Source of the DNA: OLB16 sp964422415
Lineage (GTDB): Bacteria; Hinthialibacterota; Hinthialibacteria; OLB16
Direction: 5' to 3'
Length of the DNA: 64,000 nt
Assembly: GCA_964422415.1 (NCBI GenBank)
Contig: CAYRBI010000001.1
Coordinates: 1 to 64,000 of the forward strand
The notes beneath the pieces are model-generated. The model made no database searches. It had not been told where the DNA came from and was given only the letters and a program-made list of their open reading frames with translations. The position numbers and the translations under genes were made by a program. Within the stretch, counting starts at the first letter, position 1. Every line of letters begins with the position of its first letter. Positions 58,912 through 64,000 of this stretch are shown one piece after another.

Positions 58912-60376
58912 GCACTTCGCTCCTTTGAGGCTTGAGTAGAGACCCCACCACCATGACGGTGCCAGCCAAGACATAGGCCGAGATTCCCAGATAATAGGGA
59001 CCGATTGCTTTGATGGTGGCGGTGGTGGCGGGCACCTTTTCCAGGATCAGGAAACTCACCGGAACCACGGCTCCACAGATAATAGCTCCGGTGGCGCCCC
59101 AATTATTGGCTCGTTTCCAATAGCAACAAGCGATCAATAGGGTCGACATACTGGAGAGATAAATGGTCCCCGTCACTCCCAAGTAAGTCCATAAATCACC
59201 CTTCAATTCAAAAATGAGACCATAAAAAAGAAGGAAGACTCCAATCAGGGCAACGATCATGCGGTTCACCAGGAGCCCTCTTTTTTCGCTCCATCTTCCC
59301 TTGTGGAAAGGAGCCATGATGTCATTGTAAATCACACTCCCCCAGGTGAGCATGTAGGAGGAGTCGGTCGACATATCCGCCGCCAACATGGCCGCGATGA
59401 GGATGCCCATCAGGCCAGTGGGAACAAAGGCGCCGAGAAAGGTGGGCATGGCGAACAGGGATTCTTCACCCTCGAAAAACTGCGGGAGTGAAGCCAATGC
59501 GGCAATCCCCCAGATGGCGGGGATCAGGAAGCGGCAGATAAAGAAGAAACTGGTGGCCGTATAGACCCGTTGGCCGGTACGGGTGTCCTTGGCGGACAGG
59601 ACACGCTGGATGGTAGTCTGCCAGGTCAACACCGCCGCCGTGTTCAAGAGGGCATTGAAAACTACATACCCCCAACCCATATCTTTATGCACGAAAGGAT
59701 TGAATCCACCCGCGCCATGGTGTTTTTCCACGGCCTCGGTCAACGCACTCCACCCGATTTTGTCCATGACCAGGAAGGTCACCGCGATCAGTCCTACACT
59801 CATCACGATGAACTGGAGGTAATCGGTGATGAGCACCGAAAGCATTCCCCCCAGGATGGTGTAGACCGCCACGCAGAACAAAAGCGCGGCCATGGTTTTG
59901 ACTAGATATTCTTCATCCATCCCACAGGCATACACCAGGAATTCCCCGCCGACACGGAGGAAGACCCCCATGTTCAAAAGGCCACCCAGCACAATCACCA
60001 CCCCGCTCATCCAACGTACACGCGGGCCGAAACGCTTCTCGAAGAGCTCCGGAATAGTGATGACTCCCGCATCACGCAAGGGTTTGATGCAAAAGCCGGT
60101 CAGCCCCACAAAGAGCATCGCCAAAGCCATGAGGATTCCGGGAGTGGCGCCCGAGAAGCCCTTCTGGTAGCCATTCTGAGCGGAGTACATACAGGTGACC
60201 ACGCCGAACTCGGTGGCCGCCAGCGAGGCAATCCCGAGGTACAGGTTCATCTCGCGTCCGGCCACCAGGTAGTGCTCCACCTTGCCGACATACTTCCGGA
60301 CCATCACGCCAGCCGCCATGGTGACCAGGAGGTACAAACCCACAATGCTGCCATCGAGGAGAGAGAACTGGTGCAT
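58898..60376 (-). CDS. Sodium/solute symporter family (SSS) transporter
   Basis: A 492-residue protein with about 13 membrane segments, an inverted-repeat LeuT-like fold family that couples uptake of sugars, amino acids or carboxylates to sodium entry. Indicative stretches are YLVAGREMNLYLGIASLAATEFG, GFCIKPLRDAGVITIPELFEKRFGPRVRW, YTILGGMLSVLITDYLQFIVM, TWQTTIQRVLSAKDTRTGQRVY, and the sodium-site region LMGILIAAMLAADMSTDSSYML. The substrate cannot be told. It is followed by a 50-residue partner that overlaps its end. Confidence 0.93.
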   Translation of the reverse strand: MHQFSLLDGSIVGLYLLVTMAAGVMVRKYVGKVEHYLVAGREMNLYLGIASLAATEFGVVTCMYSAQNGYQKGFSGATPGILMALAMLFVGLTGFCIKPLRDAGVITIPELFEKRFGPRVRWMSGVVIVLGGLLNMGVFLRVGGEFLVYACGMDEEYLVKTMAALLFCVAVYTILGGMLSVLITDYLQFIVMSVGLIAVTFLVMDKIGWSALTEAVEKHHGAGGFNPFVHKDMGWGYVVFNALLNTAAVLTWQTTIQRVLSAKDTRTGQRVYTATSFFFICRFLIPAIWGIAALASLPQFFEGEESLFAMPTFLGAFVPTGLMGILIAAMLAADMSTDSSYMLTWGSVIYNDIMAPFHKGRWSEKRGLLVNRMIVALIGVFLLFYGLIFELKGDLWTYLGVTGTIYLSSMSTLLIACCYWKRANNWGATGAIICGAVVPVSFLILEKVPATTATIKAIGPYYLGISAYVLAGTVMVVGSLLKPQRSEVHVSQ

Positions 60377-60496
60377 TAAGAAGAGCCCTTTCGTTCAACT
60401 TTTATCCGGATGAGATTATATCAAAGCGAATAACCTACCCCTTACGGGTACGGTTGTACCCGATTTGAGTACATGCCGCAACCACTCATATTCTCC

Positions 60497-62098
60497 TTAC
60501 TCGCGATAAAATTCCCACTCGCGGACCGCCGAGGTGTCCTTCTCCAGCTTCCACGTGTACCGTTTATAAGGAGGTGTCTTCTTGATATGCGGACTCGTAT
60601 GCGTGATCGTGAGATACAGATACCCCACATCCGATTGAAGATCATTGGCGCTGAGGAACACATTGGGACCCGTCGCATCCGTGATCACCTGAGTCCCCAA
60701 TTTCCACTGGTAGTTGAGTGAGGGAATATCGACTGGCTCAATCTTGAATTCCTGAGATTGAGAACCTAATAACACAGTCACTTTGTTGGAGGGGGAGAGG
60801 GACTCAGCCAATTGGATCTTCTGAATAAACTTAATGATGTGTGCTTCGACACAAATAGGACAGAAAGGCTGATCAAGGCTGCGCATCAGACAATCTAGCG
60901 AAGGACGATAAACATCTTCTGTCCACCCCCTGGCTCCCTCGAAGGCCCCAATGATCCCCCGGTACTCCTCTGTTTCAGGAGTTGGAAGAGGAGTTCCCTC
61001 CTCAACCCAAACCTTCCAGGGCAGCCTGTCAAGATCATAATCGGGAGCCCAATTGGGACGGCCATCCGGGTTATCAGGGGGGATGGTGTATGCTGAAGAT
61101 GGCCCTTTATACTCCTCCGCCAGATACGCAAAATGATGCCCCATCTCATGAAGCATAACCCCCAACATACCCTCTCCAGTGTAGGATACGGCCACACTGT
61201 CTTTGGCGGATCCCCCATAACGAGTGGTGTTGATTAAGATGAGACGTGCATCAACCACACCCGAGGAAAAGAAGTAATTGGTCGCTTGGAGGGCTTTGGA
61301 TTCAGACACACGCCAGGAATCCTCGATCTGCGCGTCGAAATAGGTGTCGACAGAAATTCCTTCATCAGGGATGTCTCCACCCTCCTCCTGACTGACCACA
61401 TCGATTTGGTAAATATTGACGAGATCCCAGTATTCATCCCAGGGAGGATACTTCGGCCAATTCTCCAGGAGGTTGCCCACATCTTGACCAAACACACCTT
61501 CATTAAGATTTTCCGCTGTGTACCCCTCGGACATGATGACCACCACGATCCGATTGGCGTCATCGCCTGTATCTCTGATTTTGGTGATCCCCAGGATGGC
61601 ATCGGGAATGGTGCCTTTGTCACCTCCATGAGGTATGGGTAGTAAGATCTTCTCCCACTGAAAGGCCTGAGGTAGATCAGTCTCTGCATCATAATTCCCC
61701 GGCAAACGGATCAGCCGGATCCAGGCAGGATCAATCCCCTCGGGTGGGCCGATGGCACGGAACTCCACAGCTCCCTCTTCTGGAACAAGATTCCTTCCAT
61801 CGCCACAGTCCGGGGGCACTCTCAAACCCAAGCCAATCTCCATCGTGGCACTGGGAAGCGTTTCCGCGTTTGCATTCAGCCACTCCAACTCATATCTCAC
61901 CACGGGATATGAAGCGGCGACACCAAAGAGGCTGGTGTCTTTCATCATGGGCGGGATCCGCGCCGCATCGAGGATGGAGAGGTTGGCGCCTTCATATTGC
62001 AGCGCCACATTCCAGGTCACTGCTGGGTCAATTGCCGCCCCCCACGTAGTAGTCACACAAAACAACACAGGAAGGACGGCAACCTGTCTACGGGTCAT
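60497..62098 (-). CDS. Secreted peptidase, M64 (IgA protease-like) family
   Basis: ATG 62098 is chosen because AGGAGG lies 9 bases upstream (the ATG at 62107 directly abuts it); the product has 533 residues. A signal peptide (RRQVAVLPVLFCVTTTWGAA) is followed by a beta-rich N-terminal domain of about 150 residues. The protease domain is recognised by VVVIMSEGYTAENLN, the zinc-binding HEMGHHFAYLAEEY (HExxH plus downstream Glu), and CLMRSLDQPFCPICVEAHI. The C-terminal segment (SLNYQWKLGTQVITDATGPNVFLS; YLYLTITHTSPHIKK) looks like an Ig/PKD-type beta domain. Relatives cleave IgA or other extracellular proteins; here probably a general exoprotease. Separate from the symporter by 120 bases. Confidence 0.87.
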   Translation of the reverse strand: MTRRQVAVLPVLFCVTTTWGAAIDPAVTWNVALQYEGANLSILDAARIPPMMKDTSLFGVAASYPVVRYELEWLNANAETLPSATMEIGLGLRVPPDCGDGRNLVPEEGAVEFRAIGPPEGIDPAWIRLIRLPGNYDAETDLPQAFQWEKILLPIPHGGDKGTIPDAILGITKIRDTGDDANRIVVVIMSEGYTAENLNEGVFGQDVGNLLENWPKYPPWDEYWDLVNIYQIDVVSQEEGGDIPDEGISVDTYFDAQIEDSWRVSESKALQATNYFFSSGVVDARLILINTTRYGGSAKDSVAVSYTGEGMLGVMLHEMGHHFAYLAEEYKGPSSAYTIPPDNPDGRPNWAPDYDLDRLPWKVWVEEGTPLPTPETEEYRGIIGAFEGARGWTEDVYRPSLDCLMRSLDQPFCPICVEAHIIKFIQKIQLAESLSPSNKVTVLLGSQSQEFKIEPVDIPSLNYQWKLGTQVITDATGPNVFLSANDLQSDVGYLYLTITHTSPHIKKTPPYKRYTWKLEKDTSAVREWEFYRE

Positions 62099-62107
62099 GA
62101 TGCTCAT

Positions 62108-62499
62108 CCTCCTTCGATCAACACCATTTTATTTTCATTATTGCATACTCCCACTGCCCTGTTCACTCTACAATCCTAAATTATAAGTTACATTCTCACT
62201 ACACCTTTTGTCTGGACTTCAGAGAGAGGATTCTCAGTCTCCTCATCGAGTGATACCTTGTTTATCAAATAATTGAGACTCGCTCTGCCTCGCACGTGGA
62301 GCGATGGTGGTATTCAACGAACAGTGTAGCAATTTCAATCGCCTTGGCTTACCCCGCAATATGAAAGCGGAGTCTCAAATGCAAAGGACGAATGAATTCG
62401 CTACTCCATCTACTGTCTTAATGGCCTATTTTCACCTTATGTGGGTGCCGTAAATCAGGACGATGGACTGACCAGAGATTCTTCGGAGAAGATGGAGCA
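62108..62499. other. Intergenic region between divergent M64 and FkbM genes
   Basis: About 390 bases, relatively AT-rich, serving as divergent upstream DNA. No gene, RNA or strong promoter was identified. A weak ribosome site (GGAG at 62492-62495) precedes the FkbM gene. Confidence 0.55.
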
Positions 62500-63303
62500 A
62501 TGATCCTCAATTGGTTATACCGCTTGATAGGTTCACTGGAGAAACACTGGCGCTGGTTTGGATGGCGTGGACTCCTCATTTATTTCCGTAGTAGATATCT
62601 GGGAGATCACAGCGAGGTAGTGGTATACCCTCCTCAACTCAAAGAACCCGTCACTCTCCGCTTAGGAACCGCTGACATCTTCTTTTATGGTGCGATCATT
62701 TCCGAAGGCGCCTATTACCTCCCCTTGAAGAATCCTCCACGGATCATTGTCGATGCAGGGGCCAACATTGGATTGACCTCCATCTATTTCGCCAACCGTT
62801 ATCCAGAGGCACGCATCTTCTCTCTTGAACCAGATGAATCCAACTTTGCCATGCTCACGAGAAATACCGCTGGATATCCACACATTACACCCATTCACCG
62901 TGCTCTTTGGAATACCTGTACTGACCTCGAGGTTTATAATCCATTCAACAGTTTTGGTGGGATTGTGACCTGGACCCCAGATTCCACTAAACATATTCCC
63001 TCGCTCAGTAGAGTCACCACCACCACCATCCCGGAACTTATGAAGGAATATAAAATCGAATCGATTGATGTGTTAAAGGTGGATATTGAAGGGTCTGAGA
63101 AAGAAGTCTTTCAAGACTCCTCTGAGTGGATCGGACATGTCGGAATCATTGTCACGGAACTGCATGACCGGATCAAACGTGGCTGTTCCTTGAGTTTCTA
63201 TAACGCCACGCAAGGGTTCGACCTTGAATGGCACCAGGGTGAACAGGTAGTGACCGCCCAGGGAGATCTGATCCAGAAAGAAAGTATAAAAGCGGCGGGT
63301 TGA
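62500..63303 (+). CDS. FkbM-family methyltransferase
   Basis: A 267-residue SAM-dependent methyltransferase. The FkbM core is visible: IIVDAGANIGLTSIYFANRYPEARIFSLEPDESNFAML (SAM-binding motif I and the acidic ribose-binding residue), HRALWN, and IDVLKVDIEGSEKEVFQDSSEWIG followed by IIVTELHDRI. The N-terminal 70 residues are basic and aromatic (LEKHWRWFGWRGLLIYFRSRYLGD). FkbM enzymes often methylate sugar hydroxyls in surface glycans or polyketides. It stands apart from the Tat isomerase gene that follows after 61 bases. Substrate unknown. Confidence 0.9.
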   Translation: MILNWLYRLIGSLEKHWRWFGWRGLLIYFRSRYLGDHSEVVVYPPQLKEPVTLRLGTADIFFYGAIISEGAYYLPLKNPPRIIVDAGANIGLTSIYFANRYPEARIFSLEPDESNFAMLTRNTAGYPHITPIHRALWNTCTDLEVYNPFNSFGGIVTWTPDSTKHIPSLSRVTTTTIPELMKEYKIESIDVLKVDIEGSEKEVFQDSSEWIGHVGIIVTELHDRIKRGCSLSFYNATQGFDLEWHQGEQVVTAQGDLIQKESIKAAG

Positions 63304-63364
63304 CCATTCAGTTCATTTTGGCGGAGTATGGTTCATATTCATCTATCTCGAACGGGAGGCGGCA

Positions 63365-64000
63365 ATGACCCTAGTGAATCGTCGGAAATTTCTACAATCC
63401 GGATATGCGGCGGGGATGGCTTTGGGCTTGGGAACCGCCCGTTCGGCCAAGGCCATGGCCCCCATACCGCATACCGGAGAATCACGGCTCAAACTGAGCA
63501 TCGCGGCCTATTCCTTCCGTAAAGAACTCAAAACTACTCCCCCTCAGATGACCCTCATCGATGACTTTGTGGAATTCGCGGCCAAGCAGGGACTAGATGC
63601 CATCGAGCCAACTTCGTACTACTTCCCAGAGCCGGTGACTGAGGAGTATCTGCTCGAACTGAAGCGGCGTGCCTTCATCGAGGGGCTCGATATTTCGGGG
63701 ACCGCCATCGGGAATGTGTACACCCACCCCAAGGGTCCCGCGAGAGACAGCGAGATCCAGAAGACAAAAACCTGGATTGACCGCGCGGCGCTACTGGGTG
63801 CCCCCTGCATCCGTGTCTTCGCGGGACAGATCCAGGAGGGCAGCACTCTGGAACTGGCCCGGCAATACACAGTCGAATGTCTCGAAGAGGCCTGTGCCTA
63901 TGCCGCCACCAAGGGGGTGTTTTTGGCTCTAGAAAACCATGGCGGCATTGTGGACACGGCTGACCACATGCTCCCGATCATCGAAGCAGTGAAGTCGCCC
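63365..64000 (+). CDS. Tat-exported sugar phosphate isomerase/epimerase-like protein (partial, truncated by window end)
   Basis: ATG 63365 (GGGAGG 5 bases upstream) starts a frame that is open to the window end; 212 residues are visible. The N-terminus is a twin-arginine signal (NRRKFLQSGYAAGMALGLGTARSAKA). The following domain is a TIM-barrel of the xylose-isomerase-like / AP-endonuclease-2 type: LSIAAYSFRKE, DFVEFAAKQGLDAIEPTSYYFPEP, GLDISGTAIGNVY, AALLGAPCIRVFAGQIQEG, GVFLALENHGGIVDTADHML, with likely metal-binding Glu and His residues in ALENHGG. Such exported isomerases are abundant in Planctomycetes-like groups together with DUF1080 proteins. The C-terminal third is missing here. Confidence 0.9.
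   Translation, partial: MTLVNRRKFLQSGYAAGMALGLGTARSAKAMAPIPHTGESRLKLSIAAYSFRKELKTTPPQMTLIDDFVEFAAKQGLDAIEPTSYYFPEPVTEEYLLELKRRAFIEGLDISGTAIGNVYTHPKGPARDSEIQKTKTWIDRAALLGAPCIRVFAGQIQEGSTLELARQYTVECLEEACAYAATKGVFLALENHGGIVDTADHMLPIIEAVKSP

Noticed and set aside
60446..60461. Hairpin GGGTAC-GGTT-GTACCC downstream of the M64 gene
   Set aside because: Six-base stem without a U-run on either strand; too weak to call a terminator.
1..64000. CRISPR arrays, prophage genes, rRNA genes, toxin-antitoxin pairs, complete insertion sequences
   Set aside because: Looked for regularly spaced repeats, phage structural genes, transposases and small toxin/antitoxin pairs; none was seen.

Overview
The window looks like part of a scaffold from an uncultivated, Gram-negative-type bacterium, most likely a metagenome assembly: it contains a run of 100 N flanked by the same 55 bases on both sides. 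The gene repertoire suggests the Planctomycetes / Verrucomicrobia / Hydrogenedentota / Sumerlaeota kind of lineage. It includes secreted PD40-type heme proteins resembling the hydrazine synthase alpha subunit, a DUF1080-ThuA fusion, a Tat-exported sugar isomerase, a DUF2723 membrane protein, a beta-helix protein with a Thr-Pro tail, and a 14-subunit complex I with fused NuoCD. The phylum assignment is inference from gene content only.

Layout. 1-9.6 kb: an IclR regulator with a strong sigma-70-like promoter, followed by a tightly packed set of four genes (two large secreted PD40/c-heme proteins, a beta-propeller plus MauG/CCP-like diheme protein, and a chorismatase/RidA-superfamily enzyme). 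9.6-14 kb: a MITE-like element, a periplasmic HAD phosphatase, a PAS-SpoIIE phosphatase and a decayed beta-helix gene in AT-richer DNA. 14-16.9 kb: hisF, tRNA-Arg(CCU), ribD, rdgB and an unlisted 46-residue membrane peptide. 17-32 kb: a complete nuo operon on the minus strand (A-CBS-B-CD-E-F-G-H-I-J-K-L-M-N) with a CBS-domain gene inserted between nuoA and nuoB; rdgB and ribD lie downstream on the same strand. 32-38 kb: a DksA-like protein with a degenerate finger, shikimate kinase, PEP carboxykinase plus creatininase-family hydrolase, an Alg14-Alg13-like fused glycosyltransferase and an Rrf2 regulator with three cysteines. 38-45 kb: DUF1080-ThuA, a hybrid sensor kinase split by the assembly gap, and a DUF533 / GYF-AIM24 pair. 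45-50 kb: a DegT aminotransferase converging on and overlapping a BpsA-like branched polyamine synthase, rpmA (ribosomal L27) and a PilB/GspE ATPase. 50-60 kb: an OppD-type ATPase and a tandem duplication in which a shrunken OppD remnant is fused to the first of two paralogous membrane proteins, then two more polytopic GT-C-like proteins and a sodium/solute symporter with a tiny partner. 60-64 kb: an M64-type peptidase, an FkbM methyltransferase and a truncated Tat sugar isomerase.

Functionally the window mixes core metabolism (respiration, riboflavin, histidine, shikimate, gluconeogenesis) with envelope glycan functions and secreted enzymes. The least explained parts are the heme-protein/chorismatase cluster at 0.9-9.6 kb, the CBS protein inside the complex I operon, the duplicated OppD/membrane-protein module, and the two very small membrane proteins. 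No CRISPR array, prophage, rRNA or complete insertion sequence was seen.
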